The notes under the pieces are model-generated. The model saw only the letters and a program-made list of their open reading frames with translations, was not told where the DNA came from and ran no database searches. This document shows positions 31,182-41,609 of a DNA stretch of 64,000 nucleotides, one piece after another; position 1 is the stretch's first letter; each line of letters opens with the position of its first letter. Origin of the DNA: Jaminaea rosea (lineage: Eukaryota > Basidiomycota > Exobasidiomycetes > Microstromatales). The position numbers and the translations under genes are program-made. The stretch covers positions 372,001 through 436,000 of the forward strand of contig NW_020289980.1 of assembly GCF_003144245.1 (NCBI RefSeq). The letters are read 5' to 3'.

Positions 31182-33200
31182 ATGAAGGACACCCTGCGCG
31201 AGACGTTTGTGGGCCAGATTGTGTACCAGCTTTCGGGCAAGAAGCTGCTTCGATATCCAGAAGAGGAGCCCGACTTTGTAGTCCCAGAGAAGTATAAGAA
31301 GGGGTACAAGGAAGGCCTTGCGCAACGTAGCAGCAGCAGCAACGACAAGAGCAACGAGAAGCCGGCGCCGGCTTCGGTACCGGCGTTTGAGCGCCAACCA
31401 AGCGGCCTCAGCACACCGGGTACCGACCGTTTCTTCGACGCGCACCATGACCAACGCTCCCTGTATGCAGCAGAAGGAGCACCCACGCCAGCCAACGAGA
31501 AGCCTTCACCGCCGACTCCGGCCAGCAGCGGCAGTGACGCCTCGTCGCGAACTCTCGATGGCGCTGCCACCTCAGGCGTGCCCAAGGACGGCGGCGACCA
31601 TGGTCGCATGCTCGAAGAGAACCGCAAGGCTGTCGAGCGACAGGACAAGGAGGCCAAGGGACAAGAAGACCCCTACATCGTTGACTGGTACGGTCCAGAC
31701 GACCCTGCAAACCCCTTGAATTGGAGCATGTCGAAGCGCATGTGGGTCACTTTCAACCTCTGCTTCCTCACGTTTTCAGTGTACGCCGGCTCTTCCATCG
31801 TCACGCCTGGTCTCGAAGCATTTGCTATGGACCACAGCATCGGAATGGTCCCGGCATCGCTCTCCATCTCACTCTTTGTGCTGGGGTACGGAATCGGGCC
31901 CATGTTCCTCTCTCCCCTCTCGGAGATTCCATCCATCGGCCGCAACATGCCCTACATCATCACGCTACTCATCTTCGTCGTGCTGCAGGTGCCCACCATC
32001 GTCATCAACTCGACGGCAGGATTTTTCATCCTGCGCTTCCTCGCCGGCATTTTCGGCTCCCCTGCGCTCGCCACGGGAGGCGCCACGATCGGCGATATGT
32101 TCTCGGCCAAGTACCGTTCGACTTGGATTGGCGTTTGGGGTCTCTCCGCCGTCTGTGGTCCCACGCTCGGTCCTCTCATCGGAGGATGGGCATTCCAGGG
32201 CACCATGGACTGGCGCTGGACACTCTGGCCGCTCCTCATGGCCTCGGGTGCAGCGCTTCTGCTCCTCTTCTTCACCCTCCCCGAGACGAGCTCCACGAAT
32301 ATCCTTGTCCGCAGGGCGAAGCGTCTGCGCAAGTTGACTGGTAACGAAGAGCTGCGCAGCGCTGGAGAGGTTGCTCAATCACAGATGACTGGAAAGGAGA
32401 TTGCAATGATGACTTTGGTCAGGCCCTTCCTCCTCACCGCGGTCGAGCCGATGGTCTTTTCACTCGTAAGTATGGTCGACGCGACGCATGTCGCGCGCGC
32501 GCGCATATGACATCTACGGCGCTGACCTACTTCTCATTCGTCTTGATACCATTAGAACCTCCTTATTGGGCTAGTTTATGCAGTCCTCTACGCTTGGCTC
32601 GAGGCCTTCCCTCTCGTCTTCAATGGTCCGTACGGCTTCAACTACGGTCAGCTGGGTCTGGCCTTCCTCTCTCTCTTCATCGGAGCAGTGGTGACCTACT
32701 TTGGCTTCGTCGGATGGGTCAAGGTCCGCCTCGAGCCTCTCTACGACAGACAAAATGGCCAGATCCAGCCGGAGGTCCGCTTGGAGCCCTCCATGTTCGG
32801 CATCTGGTGGTTGCCCATCTGCCTCTTCGGTTTCGGCTGGACGGCAACTGCGTCGATTCACTGGATCGTGCCCCTCATCTTTGCCGCGTTCTTCAGCGTT
32901 GCCACATTCCTTGCTTTCCAGTCAGTCCTCAACTACCTCGCCGACAGCTACCCAGACTACATCGCATCGATCCTGGCTGGCAACGACTTGTTCCGTGCGG
33001 GGATGGGAGCAGCCATGCCTCTGGTCGCGCGAGCCATGTTCAACAACTTGCAGGCGAATGGACCCAAGGCCTTCCCCGTTGCTTGGGGCAGTACGCTGCT
33101 GGGCTGTATCTCCCTTTTGTTCATCCCGCTACCCTTTTTGCTCTACAAGTACGGGCCCAAGCTTCGCAGCTACTCCAAGTATGCCACGTACGGCCAGTAG
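31182..33200 (+). CDS. MFS drug:H+ antiporter, DHA1 family (Flr1/Mdr1-like)
   Basis: Exons 31182-32465 and 32556-33200 (90-nt intron), 642 aa. The plasma-membrane exporter core follows a 180-residue hydrophilic N-terminus (Ser/Glu/Lys-rich) that begins MKDTLRETFVGQIVYQLSGK, as in Flr1/Mdr1-type multidrug transporters. The diagnostic DPANPLNWSMSKRMW precedes span 1. Motifs seen: SSIVTPGLEAF, LGYGIGPMFLSPLSEIPSIG, RFLAGIFGSPALATGGATIG and GPLIGGWAF, then LYAWLEAFPLVF opening the second half. About 12 spans are expected. Substrates cannot be read from sequence; the family exports azoles, benomyl-like compounds and polyamines. The intron contains an alternating CG run (CGCGCGCGCGC near 32491). 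Confidence 0.93.
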
Positions 33201-33527
33201 GCGCGCCCTGTTTCGATGTCCCGTGATATCAATAGATCTGTTGGACGCCATTGCATCGGTGTGAAGCGATTGGCCAGCGTCGTGAGAAGTCTATATCGTC
33301 CATGAGTTATTTTGTGCTGCGCCAAGGCTGCCCAACATATTCGGTGACATCCAGGCGGAGATGTCACGCGACTGCGCAAGACAGGCGCCCGAGAAGACGG
33401 TGTGAACGAGACAAAAATGCTGTTACACAATGCAGATGTACAAGAGTAAAATGATACCGTCCTGATGCAGTCCCTAGCAATGTCCTTCGATCCTCATCCT
33501 TCTTTGATATCCTCTCTCCTCCTCGTG
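33201..33527. other. Convergent 3' region
   Basis: 327 bp between the stop codons of the transporter and the aquaglyceroporin. It serves as both 3' UTRs. I see no gene, repeat or RNA here. Confidence 0.5.
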
Positions 33528-35579
33528 TTACGCAGTCCTCGAAGCATCTCCCAACCCAGCCGGCATCTTTTGCTTGCTGGCGGGCCTCCATCTGACATTG
33601 GACCATCGCCACGGCCTATTGAGAGGCGACTCTGATCCCGTGTAGATGAGAGCGTCGTAGATGAGGCAGCCGAGCGGCCCACCGATGAGGGGCCCGAGGC
33701 AGGGTGTGTAGCTGTGCGGATGAGGAAGGGTCAGCAGGTGCGCACGATCCAGCAAGCCACGCCGACTACTCACAGCCAATAGAGTAAACCTTGCGGACCG
33801 TTGCCCCATAGGTCTCTGTAGCCGACGATGCTGAGTGCGATACGGGGTCCAAGGTCACGAGCCGGGTTAACGGCATAGCTGTTGGCGCGGTATGTGAGGC
33901 GCGGGAGGGTCAGTCCGCGTTGCGAAGCATGATCCCCAGCACATCGTCTACTTACGCAGTCTGCCATCCGAGTGTGGCACCAATACCCGTGATGAGCCAG
34001 AGCAAGACGATGGGAGCCATTCCATCAGGAGGAGGAGTGTTTGACCCGTCATTGATCGCCAGAATGACGATGAGGACGACCGCAGTGGCGTAAATCTCGT
34101 TGTAGATGCCGACCAGGCGTGTCCCGCTTGATCGAATGAATTCGGCAGGGTACGTCGTGAAGTACTGAGCTGTTGCTTCCGTCTTTGCGGGGTCGATGAT
34201 ATTCACCGGTACGTGGTACAGCCCGTAACTGAAGTGCAATGAGAGGTCAGCAGAGCCGCAGCAGGGTCCACCGGGCCGTGTCGCCACTCACATCATCAAC
34301 GCGCCGAGGGTAGCGCCGGAAATCTGAGCGAAGATGTAGCCGGGCACTTTTTTCCAGGGGAACTTGCGGAACAGAGCGAGCGAGAGAGTAACGGCAGGAT
34401 TGATGTGGCCGGAGACTCCTCCGCACACGTAGACGGCCATGCAAACAGCGATACCCCAGCCTGGCGGGTGAGACGAGGCACAAGGAGCGGTGGAGAGAAG
34501 GAGGGTGGCGAGTGTGAGCGAGTCAGGATGGAGGAGCAATCATCAGCTTGCATTCATCAAGGTGGTTGTCAAGACACTGCGCCTGCTCACCGAAGGACAC
34601 GGAGAGGTAGCTTCCCTTGGGCGCCGACGCATCGTAGTCGGACGAAAACCTGCGAAGGAGGGTGCGTACGGTAAGAACGCGTTGCGGCAACTCATCAACC
34701 CTATCATCAGGATACTTGCAATGCCTGCACGTTGATTCCGTCTCCAAACGTCATGAGGATGGCGCATCCTAGGAATTCAGCGAAAGGCTCCCTGTAGGTA
34801 TATCTGAACTTGGCCCACGGATTCGGGAACTCGTACTCGTCCGCGTCCGAGATGTCGCCCTGATCGACCCCGCGCTCCGCCTCCGTCGGGTCGAGCACCG
34901 CCTTGCCACCACCTTCCTTCGAGGAGATGTCGGACTGCTCGCTCCCAGTGTACTTGACCACGTCTTCGCTCTTGGCTACGGGCTCGAGCTGCTCGTTGAC
35001 GACCTTCTCCAGGTGCTCGGCATGTCCGCGGTTGGCAGAGGAGACCTCCTCGCGGACGACGACACGTAGACGCTCCACCAGTGCGGCCACATCCGCAGCA
35101 GAGAGGGAGCTGGTGACTCCGAGCGGTGGCGTGGCATTTCCCGAAGTGCGCACGGAGGTCGGTCTCGAACCAGCCGTAGCTGGGTTGCGCTGTCCAAAGG
35201 AATGACCAACAGAAAAGTGCGTCTGAGCGTTCTTTGCATGCTGGTTCCCCTCCTTGGCGTGCGCCATGCTCCAGGGAGGCGTCACCTTCTTGTAGTGCTT
35301 GCCCGTCTTGCGATCCTTGACGATGTCGTGAGAGGGGTGAACCTTCTCATTGGCGCCGACGAGCTCAAGACGATGCCCTTCAAAGAGGTCGACACTGTTG
35401 GGCCGAGAGTGAGGCATGTCCACCACCGTGGCCACGTCCTTTGCCTGGGGAGCCTCCACTCCGAGCGGAGTCGTTGGGCGTGAAGAGGGCCGCGAAGACG
35501 GCCTGGAGGAGGGGGCCGACATGGTGTGTGGGGGCGGGGAGAGTGTGGGGAACGAAGGGGAGATGGTTGGAGAAGTCAT
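33528..35579 (-). CDS. Aquaglyceroporin with long cytosolic N-terminus (Fps1-like)
   Basis: Six exons: 35579-34720, 34649-34591, 34460-34292, 34228-33956, 33878-33774 and 33711-33528; introns 70, 130, 63, 77 and 62 nt; 549 aa. It is a membrane channel for glycerol and water. NPA box 1 is in [15 protein letters not shown]; box 2 is NPARDLGPR, whose Asp marks glycerol facilitators. Typical flanks are [29 protein letters not shown] and TLGWQTAYAV. About 250 residues of Ser/Pro-rich, charged N-terminus precede the first span, as in Fps1, where that region gates the channel under osmotic control; gating here is inference. Intron 1 uses a GC donor (TT|GCAAGT), the only non-GT donor I found in the window. 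Confidence 0.93.
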
Positions 35580-36926
35580 CTCACTAAATCTTCTCCCCTT
35601 TTGTCAATGGGGGGGATAAAGGCAAGTTCGGTGTCGTCCTCGCCGTCCTCCGGTTCCCAAGCTCTCTCTTTCGCAGGAAGTGACCGCGTCTGGTTCAGCC
35701 GGTGCTCCGCTTGACGCTACGACACGACAATCTCTCTTTGCCTTTGCAGTGCCCTGCCTCACAACTGCACGTCGAGCAGCAGCTGTGCAGCCAACGATTT
35801 GCTCGCAGCCAGGCAGCAGCAGCAGCAGCCGTCAGACGTAGTGCGAATCGGGTGGAGCAGCCAGTAGTGCCAAGCAGGCGGATCGTCAGCCCCGCTCAGC
35901 CACTTGCGATGAGCAGCGCGCTTGGATTTCATTTCGTCGTTGATTTTACTCGGGCGACTCGGCCGCTTCGGCGGATGGGACGAGACGTCGCGACAAAAAA
36001 GGAGGGCAAAATCCCCGCGTCCGGTGCGAAAGAGAAGGGGGTACAGGCAGGAAGAGGCCAAGCGTACCAAGCCCCATCAGAGCCTGACCTGCGCCGAGAG
36101 CGCAAAGCGAACCATACTCGTTCCCATCGTCGTCGCCTTCGTCGTGCGTTCGGCCAGCAAGCTCGCCGTCCTCCTTTTTTCGTCGTCGAAGAAAGGGTTT
36201 CGCCAACTTAGCTGGCCGACAGAAGGGTGGTGACGCAGCGCTGGGTCGGCCGGCATATCCGAAATGAAGCCTTCAGTCGTCGGCTGCCTTAGCCGCCGCG
36301 CCTCGCTGCCTTCCTGATTGGCGATTGGCAGGCAGGGAGCCCAATGCGAGATCATCCAGGCGAGCGGGTCCCAGGGCTTGGAACGCAGCGCGTGGTGGGA
36401 AGAAGTCGACGAGCGAGAGGATTAGGGACGGCCACGTCGAATGCGACGACGACGACTTCGAAGGGCGAGAATACCGAGCGTGGGACCATGACCGCAAGGT
36501 TCGTACGTGAAGACACGTCTAAATCAGTCTGCTTGGAAGGCAAGCGTCGAGTGGATTAGAGCTCGGTGTGAATTTCTGCCTTTTGAGCAAGGCTGGGCGG
36601 GGCGGGATGGGGGTCACGGGGTCGTGAGACATGCTTGCACGATTGGGTTCAGAACACTGAGGAGCCACATGACATGGACTTGCCAAGATAGGCTCGCAGA
36701 GACAGCAAGGACCGGGCTTGTCATTCCGTGAGATTGGCAGGGAGCAATGAGCAACAAGGAGCAGCCTCGTGAATGAAGGATCGATGAGAAGGCGAGTATG
36801 AAGGGAAAAGGAGCCGCGGCTGGCCGACGACGGGAGTGGAGTCGAATGGGAAAAGTTGACCTCGTGGCGGCATGAGGACGACTTGCGCATTCGCCTCAGG
36901 GATTATCACTTCACTCAGACATCAAG
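35580..36926. other. Long divergent intergenic region
   Basis: 1.35 kb between the aquaglyceroporin and Mtf2-like starts. It has a (GCA)n run near 35814-35829 and several short ORFs on both strands without recognisable features. The length fits a regulated osmotic-response promoter on the aquaglyceroporin side, which is inference. Confidence 0.5.
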
Positions 36927-38945
36927 ATGTCGTCGTTGCGTGGCTGCAGAGCTACTCAGCGATTGTGGGCCATCACGAGCACACACACGGCTAGGCAGAC
37001 GCAGATAGCTGCCACTCGACGCCATCTTCATGCCTCGCCGCTCCTCGGCACCCAGGACTCATCCTCGAGGTCCTCTGGCAAGGATGCAGCAGTTCAAGAT
37101 GACTATGATGAGCCCCGTGAGCCCCATGAACCGATTGCAGGTCCATCGTCCACAGCTCTCGACCAAGATCCAACGGAAGCCTCACTAAATGACATCATCG
37201 GCGGTGGAATGGACACGCCGCCTCAACCTCCCTCGTCATCTAGCTCAGCATTCGATGACCTCTTCAGCGGTCCCAATCCATTTCCGCGAGCAGAACAATC
37301 CCAATTCGGCGCTCAGTACGATCCTGTTCGCCGCGAAAGAGGAGCACCGCCGTCTCGACGTCCCACAAACTCGTCACGATACCATTTCGAGGACAGATAC
37401 AGCCAACGCGGGCGTCGACCAGATCAGAGACTCTCCCCTGCTGAACGCAACCGCAGCGGGCAAAATGCCGAGTCTCGCATGAGCCAGCAGGAAAGAGACA
37501 CTTGGATGAAATTGCTCGACGATATCAGCGGAGCCTTTGATGGAATGCCTGGAGGCAGCGAAGGAGGCAAGCAGCCTGGTGATCACTTCACTCCGCTGGA
37601 GCGCTTCGTCCATCGTAATCAGCTACATCCTGCCGATGCGTCGAGCGGCCAACGCATTCGTAGTACTCGCGACGCTGCATCACGCACAGCCCGTGCCGCG
37701 GCCGCAGAAGAGGCTACGCTGCTCCGTTTGGCCTCCTTGGGTGAGCAAGGTGACTTTGGCCTTGCCGCTCGTATGGAGCAAGGGGAGCTCGCCTCTGCTG
37801 TGGACAGGGCAGAGCAGGCCATGAACCTCTGCGCAGACGAGGCCGAGCTTTGGGCATGGGCGGGACGGGACGTCTTTGGCTTCGATGCCGACGAGTATGC
37901 ACGGCGGGTCCGCAAAGCCAAGCTTGATACGGAGGCAAAGGTGGGCAGGAGGATCTTGGGACGGGCTGGCAGCTCGAACCAGCAGATTGAGGAGAGTCAA
38001 GCCGCAGCGCCCGCCAGGCAAGACCCGGACATCAGCAATCCTTCGACGCTCTCACCGCCGTACGGCGTCAACACCCCACTCTACGCCCCCGTTCTGCATC
38101 GCCTCTTTCTTCAGCTGCGCAACCGCTTCAACTCTCCACACTCAGCGCTTTCCCTCCTCCACATCGTCCGCTCACTGGGCCCGCAATCCCTGGTGCTGGG
38201 CTACACGCCCGAGCTACTCGGAGAGGCTGTGACCACAAGGTGGGAAGCAATGCGCGATTTGGGTGGAGCGTGCGATACGCTTCGAGACGCAAAAGCCGTA
38301 GGAGCATTGAGCAGACGGCAGCGTAGGAGACGCCCAGCTTCGATTGGGGCGGAGGGGGAGGATGAAGATCGTAGCCCTGTAGACGCGGTAGTCACTGCAG
38401 TCGCCAAGGTCAGCGAAGAGGCGCGCATGGATGTATTGCACGTCAGGACGCAGCATCTCCTTGAGGAGGCCGATAGGCGCGAGCGTGAGGCAGAGGAGGG
38501 CCGAGTGGCAGGAAAGAGCAAGAAAGAGCACGACGACTTCTTTGCTGACTGGCTCAAAGACGACGAGGACGTCTCGAAGCTCGAGGAGCCTACGGAGCCT
38601 AATGCAGCGGAGAAGGCGCCTCCGACTACGGTCACCACTGCCAGCTTACCCCTTCCCGCTCTAGACGCGCTTCGCATCGTAGACGAGATGAGCGGTTTGG
38701 CAGGGCTTGCTCGCTCCTCCAAAAGGCGAGAGTCAGCCGCGTTAAGAGGTGACTTATCTCGCCGACGAGAGCGTGGAACTTCTGCTCGTGAAGGGCATCG
38801 GAAGAGAGACGGGGAGAGGAGAGGTCCGAAAGGCGGGATCAGGGGCGAGGGACAACGTGATCTCGTCGACTTTGCCCCGTCGCCCAGCAGAAGGGAGGGA
38901 GGACGTCGAGAGCGCGATCCGCACTCCTCATGGGGCTTCTTGTGA
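36927..38945 (+). CDS. Mitochondrial protein, Mtf2-like C-terminal region
   Basis: 672 aa, intronless. It opens with an Arg/Ser/Thr/His-rich presequence without acidic residues (MSSLRGCRATQRLWAIT up to about residue 45), as in matrix proteins. A disordered segment follows, with motifs RERDTW-like and GDHFTPLERFV. The folded part (about residues 380-450), YAPVLHRLFLQLRNRFNSP then ALSLLHIVRSLGPQSLVLGY and TRWEAMRDLGGACDTL, resembles the helical-repeat region of fungal Mtf2/Nam1-like proteins, which support mitochondrial transcript processing and translation. The match is by pattern only. The C-terminus is highly charged with RRRERG and KRDGERRG basic runs. Alternative: a PPR-like RNA-binding protein of unknown role. 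Confidence 0.72.
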   Translation: MSSLRGCRATQRLWAITSTHTARQTQIAATRRHLHASPLLGTQDSSSRSSGKDAAVQDDYDEPREPHEPIAGPSSTALDQDPTEASLNDIIGGGMDTPPQPPSSSSSAFDDLFSGPNPFPRAEQSQFGAQYDPVRRERGAPPSRRPTNSSRYHFEDRYSQRGRRPDQRLSPAERNRSGQNAESRMSQQERDTWMKLLDDISGAFDGMPGGSEGGKQPGDHFTPLERFVHRNQLHPADASSGQRIRSTRDAASRTARAAAAEEATLLRLASLGEQGDFGLAARMEQGELASAVDRAEQAMNLCADEAELWAWAGRDVFGFDADEYARRVRKAKLDTEAKVGRRILGRAGSSNQQIEESQAAAPARQDPDISNPSTLSPPYGVNTPLYAPVLHRLFLQLRNRFNSPHSALSLLHIVRSLGPQSLVLGYTPELLGEAVTTRWEAMRDLGGACDTLRDAKAVGALSRRQRRRRPASIGAEGEDEDRSPVDAVVTAVAKVSEEARMDVLHVRTQHLLEEADRREREAEEGRVAGKSKKEHDDFFADWLKDDEDVSKLEEPTEPNAAEKAPPTTVTTASLPLPALDALRIVDEMSGLAGLARSSKRRESAALRGDLSRRRERGTSAREGHRKRDGERRGPKGGIRGEGQRDLVDFAPSPSRREGGRRERDPHSSWGFL

Positions 38946-39098
38946 GCGGTTACAGCCCGTAGCAATGCCTATCGCCCTCTAGTCCTCGTATCGTATCGTA
39001 CGCGCGTGAGATTGGTGGGTAACCCGAAAAAGAAAACAGAGCGTGAAGCAAAAGCAATGAATGCCAGATGCGCTTGCGCTTCCTCCTGCGCGCTCGCA

Positions 39099-40723
39099 CT
39101 ACTGCCTCTCCCTGCCTACGTCCAGCCATCGACTATCTCCTACTCCGCTCCACCCACTCTTGCCCTGATGCTCCTCCCTAAACTTTGTGGTCGCCCTGCC
39201 CCATCCACTCAGCTCCCCTGCAACTCTGAGATCCCAGGGCAAGCTATCCCTGTAGACTCCTTGGAGGCCCAAATTGTCTCCGGGGCACCAATTCAGAAGA
39301 TCGGCAATCTCTGGCGCCGAGGTGTAGTAAGGGTGGAACCGTCGGGTGGGGTTTCGATCGCGGCGCTTGGAGAGAAGACGTCCATGGCAGCCATACATGT
39401 CTCGCTCGAAGAGGGCAAAGCCTTTGATTTTCTGCGAGCGCGAGCGGGCGGGGCGAGGTCAGGCGTGTGAGTGAGCGTTCGTCTTCGTTGCTGGTCATTT
39501 CCCCCCTCGTTGGCGTACTCACCTCTCCCTCGTACTCCGGCTTGGTATCACCTTGGTCGTCGATGCCAACATAGTGGAACCGCTTCTGCCCACGTACGAA
39601 GTTCTTGATCGGCCAGCGGACCTGAGGAAGCGAACAATAGATAAATCAGCACTTGCTCGTCAGAATCGTACGCTGCGCTGCACTGCGCCGCTCTACGCAC
39701 CGCCTTGGCATGCAACTCCTCGAATCGGCTCTTCTTCATTCCATAACCGACCACGGTGATCCTCTCTGGGTAGACCCCGGTGTACTCCCTGAACCTCGCA
39801 ATGCTAAAGAGGAAGTTCTGGTACGAATCCAGAGCAAAGTTTTCCGTCGTCATCCTCACGCCTGCCAGACCCTTTGCCGTTGGCACTCCAGCATTGGCAT
39901 GCGCTCCCTTGCCAAGGACGTCGTCGCTGCTTGCGCTAATTGCTTTCGAGTTGCTCTTGTGAGAGTGTGAGGACGTGGAATTAAAGGAGAAGTCGAAGCC
40001 TTGCAGCGTGGGGATGTTCATACCCGAAGCGATTGCGAGGGAGAAGTAAGACTCGGCTTCTGTCTGGAGGGAGACGGTGCGTGTCTGGCCACTGCGCGAG
40101 CGAGAGCGTGAGAGGATGATGATCAGCGTCAGTGATCGTAGCCAGCCAGGCTTGCCTTTTGGATGCAGCTTTCGAACTCACCCGCTGAAGACAAGTAGCG
40201 CCTTGGGATCGGCATCCGCAATCTCCAAACCTTTCTCGATGTGCTTCCAGTAAGTCTCGATGCTCCCTCCCACCTGATAGGGCTCCAGAATCCAATTCTC
40301 GTCCTTACTTCTGCCCTCAAAGTCACATCCCGCCCAAATAGCGTGTCCCGTAACAATGACGAGATGATCGAGTCTATTTGACCCGGGCGGTGGGGCGGGC
40401 AAGTTAGCCTTGAGCTCATCAGGCGTTGTCCCGTGGAAAGAGGACCAAGATGCGAAGCCTCTCGGTGGACGAGAGGCACCACCTAGGGCGAGGTAGCGTA
40501 GGTTGAGGAGCATGGACAACGCTGTGGCTGAAAGGAGGAGGACAATTCCCAGATTGGTGACCCGAGAGCGAGCGGCCAATCGATCTCGTAGAGGAGCATT
40601 TGGTCCAGTTGCTGAGCCATTGGAGAAGGCGAGGGAGATGGCTGATTTGCGGGCCCTTTCGTTGGCACCTGATGAGGAGCCAGCCCCGCCGCCGCTCGAG
40701 AAGAGGGACGACGACGACGTCAT
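39099..40723 (-). CDS. DUF218/ElyC-SanA-YdcF-like membrane-anchored protein
   Basis: Exons 40723-40182, 40091-39701, 39621-39523 and 39431-39099; introns 90, 79 and 91 nt; 454 aa. A single N-terminal span (TNLGIVLLLSATALSMLLNL) anchors it as a type II protein. The core has LDHLVIVTGHAIWAG, ALLVFSGGQTR, TEAESYFSLA, TTENFALDSYQNFLFSIARF and ITVVGYGMKKSRFEELHAKA, which are the conserved steps of the DUF218 family (SGGxT, SEAxxY, ENT/S). The eukaryotic branch is uncharacterised; bacterial relatives act at the envelope. It probably sits in the ER/Golgi or vacuole, which is inference. All four splice junctions preserve the frame. SRP68 lies upstream on the same strand. Confidence 0.88.
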
Positions 40724-41609
40724 GCGGGGGGCGTGTGCGCGAGCGCGTGTGAGACTGTGGTAGTGTTGGTGAGTTGTTTGGAGAAGCAGGATGGAGTTGG
40801 GACGGCGAGAAATCCCCAAGTCGACTTCCAAGTCGATGTGCAAGTCGATGTGTGACGGCCGGGAAGCGGAGCCCAACCAAGTCGCTGCGCCCCTCGGCCT
40901 GCCCGCCCTCCCGCCTGCCCGCCTCCTCGCCCGCTCCGCCTCTGCGGGTCGGCGTTGATGGACAGGTGCGTGTGTGTGCGGGAGAGAACAGCCAAAGGCG
41001 GGGCGGGGCGGGCTAGCAGCGAGCGAGCGGGCCAGACGAATGTGAATAGAAGCAGCCAGCTCCCAGCTTCAACGACGTCAAGTGTGGCAGGCTAGAAAGT
41101 GGTGGTGACAAGGAAACGATTCGTCGCCAGATGGCACTCACTGGGACGGTTGAGCCGGAAACGTCTCGATCGCACGCTCATCGAGATGACTCGCAGCTCG
41201 TGAGGAGCGGTCAGGTGTCTGAACGGGCCACGAGACGCGGCCAACCACACCGTCCCAAGCCCTCAGTGCAGGTCATGGGCAAAGGCGGCCCTCACTTCCT
41301 CAGCTTCACTAGCATCGATGCTCTACACGCAAATCTGCTTGAGATCATCGTCGACTGTCTTGACAAATGCCTTGTTACGCCGTAAGCTCGTCAACCGCGA
41401 CCTCAACGCCAGACAGGGAATAGCCGGTACGACTCCTTCTCCCTCACTGGCCTACCCAAGCTGCATCGACGCGGCCACCTTCCCTCGGCACCATGGCGCA
41501 TCTGGCTACACACACACAAAACAGCTCAGCCTATCACTACTCAAGGTCCGCTTCCACTCATCACGAGTGCTCTACTTGCTATGCCCTGGGATTTCGTCAT
41601 GCCTAAGCC
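40724..41609. other. Intergenic region with G-rich tract
   Basis: 886 bp between SRP68's stop and the DUF218 gene's start, both on the minus strand. A duplicated CAAGTCGATGTG lies near 40829-40853 and a GGGGC tandem (about 40997-41012) could form a G-quadruplex. No gene is supported. Confidence 0.5.

Noticed and set aside
40997-41012. Possible CpG/GC-box promoter element
   Set aside because: GGGGC repeats are expected by chance in GC-rich fungal DNA and no promoter geometry supports a call.
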